From Lysobacterales bacterium (GTDB lineage: Bacteria; Pseudomonadota; Gammaproteobacteria; Xanthomonadales; Marinicellaceae), in NCBI GenBank assembly GCA_027067055.1, contig JAMOMK010000083.1, positions 1 through 34,763 on the forward strand: DNA of 34,763 bases, given 5' to 3'. This document shows positions 23,837 through 33,400 of this stretch, piece by piece. The position numbers and the translations under genes are program-made. The notes beneath the pieces are model-generated. The model had not been told where the DNA came from. It did not search any database and worked only from the letters and a program-made list of their open reading frames with translations. Positions within the stretch are counted from its first letter, which is position 1; each line of letters opens with the position of its first letter.

Positions 23837-24541
23837 TTAATAAGATAAATAATTGGCAATATTGTTTTTAAAGTTATCGCCTATCGGAACTTCGATATTT
23901 CCAATCTCTATATCGTGCTTAGTGTATGCCGTGATTTTATTGATATTAACAATATAAGAACGATGAATTCGGATGAAGTCTTTAGTCAGTTGTTTTTCAA
24001 ATGCTCTAAGGGTGTATTTAATCACATGAGTTTTGTTTTTTAGATGAATTTCAACATAATCTTTTAAACTCTGAATATACAAAATATCTTCAAAAAGAAC
24101 TTTGACTTGCTTGCGGTTTTCTCGAATAAACAAATAGTTTTTTTTATCATTTCCTCGGTTTTTGTTTTCATGCTCATGAGATTGTTGGGTGCTTAAAAAC
24201 TTTTCAATGGCATTGAAAAAACGTGAAAACACAATCGGTTTAAGTAAGTAATCAACCGCATCCAGTTCAAAGCCATCAAGGGCATAATTGCGGTGAGCCG
24301 TGGTAAAAATAACTTTAGGTTTATGGACTAAGTTTTTGTAAAAGTCAGTGCCTTTTAATACAGGCATTTCTATGTCTAGAAAAATCAAATCAACATGTTG
24401 TTTTTGAAGCACAGCACTGGCTTCAATCGCACTGGCACAAGTTGCAAGTATTTCAAAATTATCCAGTTGTTTTAAATGAGTTTCGACAAGTTCTCTGGCC
24501 AACTCTTCATCATCAATGATTAAACACTTGTATTTTTTCAT
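23837..24541 (-). CDS. LytTR-family response regulator (LytR/AlgR type)
   Basis: The 234-residue regulator has a receiver domain: D10/D11 acidic pocket, D56 phosphorylation site in LIFLDIEMP, FTTAHRNYALDGFELDAVDYLLKP with the conserved T and K. It has a C-terminal LytTR DNA-binding domain (YLFIRENRKQVKVLFEDILYI, then HVIKYTLRAFEKQL and FIRIHRSYIVN). LytTR proteins bind paired direct repeats near promoters. It is co-transcribed with the kinase upstream, the two overlapping by 4 bp (24538-24541). Candidate targets are the divergent genes at 25842-27787. The sequence style resembles regulators common in Bacteroidota. Confidence 0.9.
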   Translation of the reverse strand: MKKYKCLIIDDEELARELVETHLKQLDNFEILATCASAIEASAVLQKQHVDLIFLDIEMPVLKGTDFYKNLVHKPKVIFTTAHRNYALDGFELDAVDYLLKPIVFSRFFNAIEKFLSTQQSHEHENKNRGNDKKNYLFIRENRKQVKVLFEDILYIQSLKDYVEIHLKNKTHVIKYTLRAFEKQLTKDFIRIHRSYIVNINKITAYTKHDIEIGNIEVPIGDNFKNNIANYLSY

Positions 24542-25605
24542 GCGATTTTAATTTCCAAATCAATTCTATATTTGTCTTTTGTTTCTAAAATCTTCAAATT
24601 ATGTGTTTCTGGGTACAATATGTCTAGTTGCTTTCTCATGTTTGACAAACCAATTTTCCCCTGTTGCTTGTTATTTTGTTTCAAATGAGCAGGCTTTGAA
24701 TTTTCAATTGAAAAAGAAATTCTATTTTCAGTTGTATGCAGCTGTATAACAATTATTGATTTGTTAAGTTCTTCACTGGTACTGTGTTTGCAAGCATTTT
24801 CTAATAATGTCAGTAAGATGAGAGGAGCGATGTTAACATCATTCTCTACTTGATAATCAAAAGAAACGTGCATACGTTCACCATAACGGATTTTTTCTAA
24901 ATCGATATAGTTTTCAATCAGTAAGATTTCATTTTTTAAAGAAACAAATTTATCATTACACCGGTACAAAATATAATCAAGTATATTGGATAATTTTTCT
25001 ATCACCATCGGCGTTTGGTCGGATTTTTTTAATGCCAAGGCATAAAGGTTGTTTAAGGTGTTAAAAATGAAATGAGGATTGAGTTGGTTTTTTAAGGCAT
25101 CGAGTTCAGCTTGCCTTTTTTGTTCATTCAGTCTTAATAATTTGTTTTGAGTTTGATAAAAGTTATAGGCAACTAAAATGGCTATTGGAAAGGCATACAA
25201 CGGTATTTTTGTGAAAAACATGTAATTAAATGTCCATGGGCTGAACATTCTTTCCAGTAACTCAAAGTGCCCATATTTTTTGAGAAACAATTCATACTGA
25301 GGATAGGCAGGTTCAAAATAGAAATAGCGAAGCACAATATTTATTTCAGAGGCAATAAAAAGAGACAGTAACAATAGAGAAAAAAACGTTATTTTTTGTC
25401 CTTTGTTTAAATAATTTGGAATCAAAAATTTTAAGGTAATCAAAGCCACTAAAAACTGCAAGCCAGTAATCATTCCAACGGTTAAAATAATTTCAGTTGC
25501 GTTTGTGTATATCTCCCAACGGGGCCCAGTATTAAGTAAAAATACTAAAGGCCAAAAGAACATATGTCCTCTTAATTGAGAATTATTAGTTGTTAAATTT
25601 TTCAT
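24538..25605 (-). CDS. LytS/YehU-type sensor histidine kinase
   Basis: The 355-residue kinase has several N-terminal transmembrane segments (about residues 10-150), then the His_kinase domain (PF06580): QAELDALKNQLNPHFIFNTLNNLYALAL with the phosphoacceptor His in LNPHFIFNTLNNL, and an ATPase part with LLTLLENACKHS and KIGLSNMRKQLDILYP. The ATPase core lacks the extended GHGXG layout of classic kinases, which is normal for this family. It senses an unknown membrane-proximal signal and phosphorylates the LytTR regulator it precedes with a 4-bp overlap. The N-terminus has few charged loops and no PAS or extracellular domain, so sensing probably occurs within the membrane. Confidence 0.9.
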   Translation of the reverse strand: MKNLTTNNSQLRGHMFFWPLVFLLNTGPRWEIYTNATEIILTVGMITGLQFLVALITLKFLIPNYLNKGQKITFFSLLLLSLFIASEINIVLRYFYFEPAYPQYELFLKKYGHFELLERMFSPWTFNYMFFTKIPLYAFPIAILVAYNFYQTQNKLLRLNEQKRQAELDALKNQLNPHFIFNTLNNLYALALKKSDQTPMVIEKLSNILDYILYRCNDKFVSLKNEILLIENYIDLEKIRYGERMHVSFDYQVENDVNIAPLILLTLLENACKHSTSEELNKSIIVIQLHTTENRISFSIENSKPAHLKQNNKQQGKIGLSNMRKQLDILYPETHNLKILETKDKYRIDLEIKIA

Positions 25606-25677
25606 TGTTTTATATCAATTAGCATTTGCCATTACAACTTGTAAATGCATTTTATTGCTTATAAGTAGACCAAAGCT

Positions 25678-25778
25678 AATAATTAGAAGATTAACATATT
25701 GATTACACAGACTAAACCCTTACTTCCCATCAAATCCGCTGTGGTCGTTGTTAATCTTGTCTTTGTCTACTAATTATT
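25678..25778. promoter_or_regulatory. Inverted repeat region between LytS and the secreted-protein operon
   Basis: AATAATTAGAAGATTAAC at 25678-25695 is mirrored by GTTAATCTT at 25750-25758 and CTAATTATT at 25770-25778, the right half being split by 11 bp. A second inverted pair lies at 25622-25627 (GCATTT) and 25643-25648 (AAATGC). These lie in the 236-bp divergent intergenic region, so they may be operators or a structured leader. Confidence 0.4.
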
Positions 25779-25841
25779 TAATCCTAAATACTGGTGTTAG
25801 CATGTACATAATTTATTTAAATACCTCAACAGGGGAAAACC

Positions 25842-26828
25842 ATGAAAACCATAATATTTTTAGTTACTATGATAGTATCAGCACCATATTGTATGGTCTA
25901 TGAAGTAGAAAAGGTTGTAAAAAAAGTAAAGAAAGATTCTACTACATTTATTCGGAAACTAGAAGTCGTCAATTTTTTTGATGACTATTTGCAGTATTTT
26001 AATGATTACGTGACTGATACCAGTAATACGTCTTCATTAAAGACAATCGCAGAAAGTTATCATTTACCAACATTTCAAATGACTCCTGGAGTACCACTCA
26101 AGTTAGTTAGTTCTATTGAAGATTTGGTTAAAGGAGTACGAGGTTTTCTTAATCAGTTCATCGTTGAGGGAGTTAGCTCGATTAAATGGGAAAAATTAGA
26201 TATACAGATGCTCACCGAAAAGATGGCTTATGTCTACACTATTGTCGGGCATTACAAAGACAATGGAGATGTGTTCAATAAAGTAGGTGCAGATTACTTT
26301 GTTTTCAAAACAGATGGTGTTTGGAAGATAGCTACATTGATATTATATTCACCAGAACCGTATAACAATTTAAAAATAAAAAACGAAGTTTATGAGGCTG
26401 TTTTTCTGAACCTTAAAAACTATAACGACATATTGTCCAATGATGACATCGATAGTGACTATAACCCACAAGTGATTTCGGCTACAGGAAAAATTAATGT
26501 TCCGGCAATCAATATTTCGCAGGCTGGGGATTTTGTATTATTCGAGTCTAAACAACAAATTATTGCAGATAGAAAGTCTTTTATTTTTTCTATTAAATCG
26601 AAAGGTGCTACATATATAAATTACGATACTGTACAAATAAAAATGCTTAGCGAATCCACTGCTATTTCTAGTAATATTGCATCAATCAATACTAAAGATG
26701 GAGTGCCACTATTCAAAATTAGCGTTACATATCTATTTAATAGAACAGCAGATGGATGGAAGATTGTATTCCGAACATTTCATAAACCAGAAACTATTTT
26801 AAACCTTAATCCTGAGAAAACATCATGA
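25842..26828 (+). CDS. Exported protein with two NTF2/SnoaL-like domains
   Basis: The 328-residue protein has a signal-like N-terminus (MKTIIFLVTMIVSAPYC) and AGGGG 8-12 nt before the ATG. Two similar halves are visible. Each ends with a strand pair of the type FKTDGVWKIATL (first half) and FNRTADGWKIVFRTFHKPE (second half), the C-terminal signature of NTF2/SnoaL-like cone folds. The first half also has AYVYTIVGHYKDNG and the second AISSNIASI. This duplication suggests a ligand-binding or enzyme-partner role, but no active site is recognised. It overlaps the next gene by 4 bp (ATGA) and is likely to act with it outside the cytoplasm, since both carry export signals. Confidence 0.65.
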   Translation: MKTIIFLVTMIVSAPYCMVYEVEKVVKKVKKDSTTFIRKLEVVNFFDDYLQYFNDYVTDTSNTSSLKTIAESYHLPTFQMTPGVPLKLVSSIEDLVKGVRGFLNQFIVEGVSSIKWEKLDIQMLTEKMAYVYTIVGHYKDNGDVFNKVGADYFVFKTDGVWKIATLILYSPEPYNNLKIKNEVYEAVFLNLKNYNDILSNDDIDSDYNPQVISATGKINVPAINISQAGDFVLFESKQQIIADRKSFIFSIKSKGATYINYDTVQIKMLSESTAISSNIASINTKDGVPLFKISVTYLFNRTADGWKIVFRTFHKPETILNLNPEKTS

Positions 26829-27787
26829 AAATACTATTATTCTTAATTTTACTGTTGACCATACAAACAAGTTTCGCACAAAAAAGCAGTACTAAAGCCT
26901 TCAAAAATCAACAAGCTGTTTTAGTTACAGGAGCCAGCAGTGGAATAGGACGGAATATTGCTGAAACATTAGCTAAGAAAGGTTATTTTGTTTACGCAGG
27001 AGCGCGCAAACAAAAAGACTTGGATGCACTTAATGCCATCAAAAATATTCAAGCAATCAAATTGGATGTCACTATTCAATCTGAAATTGATGCGGCCGTT
27101 ATTACGGTAGAAAAAGCAGGACGAGGTTTGTATGGAATTGTCAACAATGCAGGAGTCACCGTATTTGGTCCATTGATAGAGGTCTCAGAAAGAGACATGC
27201 AATTTCAGATGGATGTTAATTTATTTGGTCCTTATCGTATTACTAAAGCGTTCGCCCCATTAATTATTAAAAGTAAAGGGAGAATCAGTACCATCGGTTC
27301 GATTGCAGGAATTACTTCCGGAGCATTTATTGGCCCTTACAGCATGAGTAAGTCTGCAATGGAGACTTATACCGGTTCTTTAGCTGTTGAAATGAAAAAA
27401 TTTGATGTGCAAGTTAGTATTGTTGAACCCGGTAATTTCAACTCTAAAGTCATAGAAAACATGAAGAAAAGAATTGCTAAGAATAAAAGTAACAATAAAA
27501 AATCTTTATTTACCGAAGAGATGAAAGGTTTGGAACAGTATTTTCCTGTCGATCGTTCTAAATTCAAATCGCCAGATGCAGTTTCCGCAGCCATCATTCA
27601 TGCTTTATTCTCAGATAAACCCAAACGTCACTATATGGTTGTGCCCGTTCAATCTGAAGCAGATTTTACGCTAAAAAAAATCTTCAGTACAATCGTAGAA
27701 CTTAATAATGGCCATGCCTTTAGTCACGACAAGGCAATGTTAATGGCTATGTTTGAAAAAGTAATTGATGATGCTAATAAAAAATAA
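26825..27787 (+). CDS. Short-chain dehydrogenase/reductase with a signal peptide
   Basis: The 320-residue protein has the classical SDR motifs: TGASSGIG (residues 35-42, dinucleotide binding), NNAG (107-110), S159, and the Y172-S-M-S-K176 catalytic pair, giving the S-Y-K triad with normal S-x12-Y spacing. The odd point is the N-terminus, MKILLFLILLLTIQTSFAQ, which reads as a Sec signal peptide. NAD(P)(H)-dependent SDRs are cytoplasmic, so export would need a cofactor explanation, or the segment may act as a membrane anchor. The ATG is at the ATGA overlap with the preceding NTF2-like gene, indicating coupled translation. Substrate unknown; the C-terminal extension (about residues 270-320) is typical of SDRs annotated as oxidoreductase YbbO-like. 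Confidence 0.8.
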   Translation: MKILLFLILLLTIQTSFAQKSSTKAFKNQQAVLVTGASSGIGRNIAETLAKKGYFVYAGARKQKDLDALNAIKNIQAIKLDVTIQSEIDAAVITVEKAGRGLYGIVNNAGVTVFGPLIEVSERDMQFQMDVNLFGPYRITKAFAPLIIKSKGRISTIGSIAGITSGAFIGPYSMSKSAMETYTGSLAVEMKKFDVQVSIVEPGNFNSKVIENMKKRIAKNKSNNKKSLFTEEMKGLEQYFPVDRSKFKSPDAVSAAIIHALFSDKPKRHYMVVPVQSEADFTLKKIFSTIVELNNGHAFSHDKAMLMAMFEKVIDDANKK

Positions 27788-27804
27788 AACATCTGGTTCT
27801 CTAG

Positions 27805-27830
27805 GAGATTACCGCCTTCGCGGGAATGAC
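27805..27830. repeat. Partial copy of the 9202-9335 MITE-like element
   Basis: GAGATTACCGCCTTCGCGGGAATGAC matches 9291-9316 at 25 of 26 positions. It lies between the SDR gene and the transporter gene, is too short to be mobile, and forms a small hairpin (CCGCCTTCGCGG). Confidence 0.75.
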
Positions 27831-27847
27831 AGATTTGTTGATTATTT

Positions 27848-29113
27848 ATGAATAAACTAATAGCAAATATAGTTAAAAAACTCTCACAAGTTGAGAGCCA
27901 TGAGATAAAGGCAACACTGGCAGCATTTAGTATGGTCTTTATTTTGATGGCAAGTTATTTTATCTTGCGTCCTGTGCGAGACGCTATGGCGAGTGATTGG
28001 AGTGATTCTGAGGTTAGTTTTTTATGGAATCTACAGTTTTTTGTTAGCATCGGGATCGTTGCCTTGTATGGTTTAATTATTTCTAAATTAAAATTTAAAC
28101 ATGTTGTGCCGATTGTTTACAGCAGTTTTGCTGCCAGTTTTTTAGGGTTTTATCTTATTACAAAAAACTTAAATGATTCCATAATTGTGGATAAAGCCTT
28201 TTATATTTGGGTCAGTGCTTTTAGCTTGTTTCACTTGTCGGTTTTTTGGAGTTTAATGTCTGATACATTTACCAAAGAACAAGGTAAAAGATTATTTGCC
28301 ATCATCTCAGCTGGTGCTAGTCTTGGAGCTATAGTTGGTCCCATGATACCTGCTTTATTTGCAGGTTTTTTGGGTGTGGAAAACCTTATGTTGATTGCTG
28401 CAGGTGGATTATTATTGGTCGTACCTATAGTATTGAGTATTTATCATTTGAAAGAAAAACAACTTAAAAATGATAATATTCATGCTGATTTAAGCCAATT
28501 CAAATTGAATAACTCATGGTATAGCGGTTTTAAAGCGGTGTTTGCCAATCGCTATTTACTCGCCATTGCTGCCTTTATATTATTGTATGTGTTTATTGGT
28601 TCTTTTGTGTATTTCGAGCAAAAAAATCTGTTAGCACAATACACGCGGTCTCAAAGAGCCGAAATACTAGGAAGTATTGATTGGATTGTTAATAGCCTGA
28701 CATTTATCATGGCCTTTTTCATCACAGGACGAATCGTTAAGAAATTTGGCATGGCATTAACCTTAAGTATAATGCCATTATTACTCGTTATAGGCATGAT
28801 TGTTTTAGCCTTTGCACCGATGGTAATTGTTGTCTTAGCTATTCAAATCACTCGAAGAGTTGGTAATTACTCGGTTACTAGACCTGCTCGTGAGATGTTA
28901 TTTACTCAAGTTACTGTTGATGAACGCTTCAAAGCAAAACCAGTGATTGACATCGTGGTTTACCGAGGCGGAGATGCTATTAGTGGTTCTTTGTTTGCTA
29001 CACTAACTCAAACCTTTGGTCTGGGTTTAGTCGCTGTTTCATTAATTGGTGCTTTAATTGCATCAGTATGGTCATGGTTGGCCATTAAACTCGCTTACAC
29101 TTACGATAAATAA
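27848..29113 (+). CDS. NTP/NDP exchange transporter-like / MFS permease
   Basis: The 421-residue protein has about 12 hydrophobic segments and no signal peptide. The N-terminus has MASYFILRPVRDAMASDW, the signature of the Npt/ADP-ATP translocase (TLC) family and its MFS relatives. NRYLLAIAAFILLYVFIGSFVYFEQ follows the central loop, and later ITRRVGNYSVTRPAREMLFTQV and DIVVYRGGDAISGSLF. In free-living bacteria these proteins are usually annotated as MFS transporters with unknown substrates; nucleotide exchange is known only for parasites and symbionts. It starts 60 bp after the SDR gene, and the hairpin at 27805 lies between them. Translation start has no clear ribosome-binding site. Confidence 0.75.
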   Translation: MNKLIANIVKKLSQVESHEIKATLAAFSMVFILMASYFILRPVRDAMASDWSDSEVSFLWNLQFFVSIGIVALYGLIISKLKFKHVVPIVYSSFAASFLGFYLITKNLNDSIIVDKAFYIWVSAFSLFHLSVFWSLMSDTFTKEQGKRLFAIISAGASLGAIVGPMIPALFAGFLGVENLMLIAAGGLLLVVPIVLSIYHLKEKQLKNDNIHADLSQFKLNNSWYSGFKAVFANRYLLAIAAFILLYVFIGSFVYFEQKNLLAQYTRSQRAEILGSIDWIVNSLTFIMAFFITGRIVKKFGMALTLSIMPLLLVIGMIVLAFAPMVIVVLAIQITRRVGNYSVTRPAREMLFTQVTVDERFKAKPVIDIVVYRGGDAISGSLFATLTQTFGLGLVAVSLIGALIASVWSWLAIKLAYTYDK

Positions 29114-29314
29114 GAGCCATAATATTTCTAACTGTAAGAGGTGACCCAACACAGATTCAACATTGAGGTACAATAGTCCAGTTTCTAGATTTTACTTTAA
29201 GTGGCGTCAAAAATCCAAGTGCTTTTCTAGCTCAGTTGTGCAAAAGTTTCTTTTAGTGTCATATTTTTTTGCCACAATCCGTATATAGTACTTAACCTAT
29301 ACTATTTTTAAATT

Positions 29315-30421
29315 ATGCACAGAACTTATATTTTACTTTTAATCTTACCATTTACGACAAATGCCATTGCTAGTGACATTTTTATCGATAGCTTTGAAGA
29401 CTTTGTTCCTACCGTTAATAGTAAAAATGTATTTCTTACTGGTCATTCTTTACTCGATGACCCACTTGCAGATTTTTTGCAGTCAATTTCTACAGATAAG
29501 GGTGTTGCCTATCACTGGAATCAACAAAATATTGTTGGCTCACCCATTAGGTACCGAACCAGTGGCACAGTTTCTCCACCCAATAACTGGCAAGGTTATA
29601 GCACGGGCAAAAACCGTGACACATTTGATATGGACATTATTGCAGAACTTGCTAACCCTGCAACCATTGGCGTTGGTAACACTTACGATGTTCTACTCAT
29701 TACAGAAAGTCACAATATTATTGATGCTATCATTTGGGAGTATACCAATAGTTTGCTGCGGCATTATCATGACCGTTTACTTAGTGGAAATGCCAACGGG
29801 AAAACTTTGTTTTATCAATCGTGGTTGGATATTGATCCAAATAACCCACAAAACTGGATTAATCATGAATCTTTAATGGTCGGGGCATGGGAATGTATTG
29901 CTGAAAAAGTCAATCTCACCTTAGAGGCTGATGGTTTGCCAAAAAATATTTCAGTTATTCCTGCTGGACTGGCACTTACTGAATTATTAACACGTATTTT
30001 AAATAATCAAGTGGCCGGTTTTACTGGCACAGATTTAGAAAAAATTGACCAGCTATTTGATGATAATGTCCACCTAAACAACGTAGGAATATTTTATATG
30101 GCTGCTGTAAGTTATGTATCAATTTATGGTACATCACCTGTTGGTGCAACTATTCCTGTAGGGATTAATCCAGCCACTGGGGCAGATTTACTGCAAATTG
30201 CATGGGAAGTTGTCACTAATTATCAACAGAATTATGTGGTGAAAACCATGAGTCAATGCCGAGATTTATTTGCCACTCAAATCTGCAGCAGTTATTATGC
30301 TTTTGATGGAAGACCAGGCGAAGTAGCTGCTTGTGAAGATTGGATGAGCACCAATACCAACAACTATTATAATCATTTTAACTGGCCAGATGCAGGATTA
30401 ATCGTTTGGCCTGATCCGTGA
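29315..30421 (+). CDS. Secreted SGNH/GDSL-hydrolase-like protein with an N-terminal I-F-x-D-S-F-E motif
   Basis: The 368-residue protein has a signal peptide (MHRTYILLLILPFTTNAIAS). Straight after it comes D21-I-F-I-D-S-F-E28. The fold begins NVFLTGHSLLDDPLADFL, whose GHSL block puts S45 in the position of the GDSL serine. LITESHN (about residues 129-135) and D250-N-V-H253 (DDNVHLNNVG) match the block III-like and Asp-x-x-His block V of SGNH hydrolases. The family cleaves esters, often from carbohydrates, in the periplasm or outside the cell. A cysteine-rich tail (C310, C319, C329-type spacing) may form disulfides. It is convergent with the repeat protein, 2 bp between stops. The gene has no clear promoter in the 201-bp gap upstream. 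Confidence 0.65.
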   Translation: MHRTYILLLILPFTTNAIASDIFIDSFEDFVPTVNSKNVFLTGHSLLDDPLADFLQSISTDKGVAYHWNQQNIVGSPIRYRTSGTVSPPNNWQGYSTGKNRDTFDMDIIAELANPATIGVGNTYDVLLITESHNIIDAIIWEYTNSLLRHYHDRLLSGNANGKTLFYQSWLDIDPNNPQNWINHESLMVGAWECIAEKVNLTLEADGLPKNISVIPAGLALTELLTRILNNQVAGFTGTDLEKIDQLFDDNVHLNNVGIFYMAAVSYVSIYGTSPVGATIPVGINPATGADLLQIAWEVVTNYQQNYVVKTMSQCRDLFATQICSSYYAFDGRPGEVAACEDWMSTNTNNYYNHFNWPDAGLIVWPDP

Positions 30422-30423
30422 CG

Positions 30424-33400
30424 TTATTCATAACTATCCGTAAATATTTGGTCTGCAGTATTATATAATTTTATATCTACAAAAATTGGCAATAAGTTAT
30501 TCTGAGGTAAATTAATGATTTCTCCTTGCATAACATTACAGCTACCTAAAATGGCAGCATTTGCACAATTAATATCTTTATAAATTTCATTAGTATATGC
30601 ATTATTAGTATCAGTTGAAAGATAGTAATCACCAAAAACTACAGGTAATGAAAATCCACCATTAAAACTCGTAACTGTAGAGCCTATAATAAAGCCACTT
30701 TCATTCCAATAATCAATTATGATATTATCTAATGGTAGTCCAGTATTTATATCTGTAACATAACCATTTATTCCCTGATTTAGTGTTATAAATATTGATA
30801 AGTTTCTTGAGTTATTAAGATAGGATATATCAATTGGAGTTAATGGGGACGTACATGAAGAAACCTGATTAAGGTCACTACAAGCTATATTAGGGTAACC
30901 AGTTATTTGATAGTCAGAACCTTTTCCCGCTAAAACATAATAAGATCCTGTCTCTAAATTGTTGGCCTTATGGTTGATTCCTCCAAAGTCACTATATACT
31001 ATTTGATTAGCAGTATTATATATTATGACGTCTGATGCCAACACTTCACCAGTTGCAAAGTTTTTAACTATTATATTAATATTTGGATTTTTCTTCAAAC
31101 TTAAATTTAGAGATATATTTTCATCATAATCTACTGCTATATTTGTACCTTCAGCAATGAAACAACTACTCCCAATTCCATCAGCACAATCAATATCATC
31201 ATATAATTGGTTTATATGCTGATTGTCAGAAACAAAAACTTTATATTGACCGTTAGTTAAAGCTGTATCAAAAATTCCATTTTCTGAATCTACTGAAATA
31301 AAATCATTTATATCATTATTTTTATAAAATTTAAGGTTTACAGTACTGATGAGTTGACCTGTTGAGTGAGATACAACTTGCCCACTGATTCTTCCTCTTT
31401 TATGTACAGTAAAATCACTAAAGTGAGTATTCTCCCCATTGACTACTTGAAAAGTTGCTGAGGTTTCATCAGGTATTGGTATGCAATCAAATAAATCTTC
31501 TCCACAAATTGTATTTGGGTATAGTGAATAAACTTGATGGGCGTTTCCAAAAACAATTATTTTATATTGCCCCTCCTTTAAATAAGTAGGAAGCAATGTG
31601 CCATCAAAGCTAACTGCTTTAGCATAAAAATCAGGGGGTTGCCCTGTATTGATTTTATAAATTCTGACTGAAGAACTAATGGCATCACCATTTATATCTA
31701 AGATCCCATCTCCTGAAATCGTTCCTCGTTTATTCATAACAATATTATAGTCAGTCAGATTATCCGAAGGGTTAATTGCAACTATAGGAATACTTGATGT
31801 TTCACAACCACCTGCTTCACATGATATATTGCCAAAATAAGTATGGGCAAACACATTGGTATTTGGTAATGTAGCTTTTATGTAATAGTTGCCATTTTCT
31901 GTATAGTCAATAGTATAGTTGCCGTTCGCATCTGTAATAAAGCTACTGAAATTTTGGAAAGAAAAATCACTTTCTAAAATAATATTAACATTCTCCAAAG
32001 GGTTGCCATCTTGATCTGTTACTGTTCCTGATAATGTGGCTATTGGAGTTAAGTCAGTATTAATTGTCATTGATGAATTTAATACTGGTGTAATTGGTGT
32101 GCCTGATGAAATGTCACAACTCAAGTTAAGACACTCTATTCCATCAAACAGCTTGCTAAAATAGCCAGGACGACTAATTTTTAATTTTTTAATTTCCTGA
32201 TCTCTAATATAAAAACCCGATGAAGGCTGTAACGCACCAGAAAAATCCAATAAATTATTGTCATTATACACTTCATAAGTAATAGGGGTTAGTTGATTTG
32301 AAGTAAGGTTAATATAAAATGCCTCATCTAAATTCATATCCACAATTGTCTCTGTATTAGCAGAAATAGTAATCATTGTTCCAATAGATGCATCACAATT
32401 GTTATAGCAATTAGATGCTCCATAAACTTTAGATATAAATGCTCCGATATTTGAACTACCACCCGATACGAATGAACCTTTAGGATTATTTGAATAATAA
32501 AAATAGTAATTCCCAACTGGTAAGTCAATTTCTTTATCGATAAAATAATGTGCTATAAAAGCATTTTGCTCGTCAAAGATAAAAAAACCGCCACCGTCAA
32601 TTTCATTTAAAGAGTTAGAATGTAAGTTAACTGTTAGCTGCTGTCTTCTGTCCAATTGAAAATCAATGTTATTGACATCTAAAACATTGACAATAACTGG
32701 TGTAAAGTTGTCGCCTAAACAAGATGTGCTTAAGCAAGCAACATTGTCATAAGTTTCTGTGATGTAACCTTTTTTTGTTGCACTTAATTGATAAGTTCCA
32801 GCAGTTTGATGAGTGAAACTATAGTTCCCAATTGAATTTGTGTTTGTATAGACAAATGAGGAACTGTTGTTTTTTCTTATGCCGACTCTAACACCTGCGA
32901 TAGGATTATTGTTTACATCAACAATATTGCCAGATATAGTTGATAGATCATCAACGTCACGAGTTAGTTGGAAATTAATGTTTTCAATATCTGTAGCATT
33001 AACAACCACTGGTGTATAATTATCTTGTGAATCACAAAAATTTGAATTTATACAAGGAACTGCATTATAGGATTGAGAGTTATAATTTAGGAAGTTTGTT
33101 TGGGAATAGAGATGATATGAACCAGGTTGCATATTAAAAAAGCTGTAATTACCATTTGCATCTGTTAATACGGACTTATGTATATTGGAATGATATTCCT
33201 TTAAAGTGACCCGAATACCATTAATAGGAAGGTTTTCTGAATCCACAACATTGCCCGATATCTTAGTAGTAGATAGCAAATGAAAATCTATATCACTAAT
33301 ATCTGACAAATTTGTAACTGTTAATGCAGTACCTTGAGTAATATCACATAATAGTTCTGAACATAAATTGCTTGGGTAAAGTTGATATTGATAAAAATCA

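Noticed and set aside
29361-29876. 171-residue frame overlapping the SGNH-like gene on the same strand
   Set aside because: It overlaps a longer gene with a signal peptide and catalytic motifs, and its Leu/Ile-rich composition is a frame-shift shadow.
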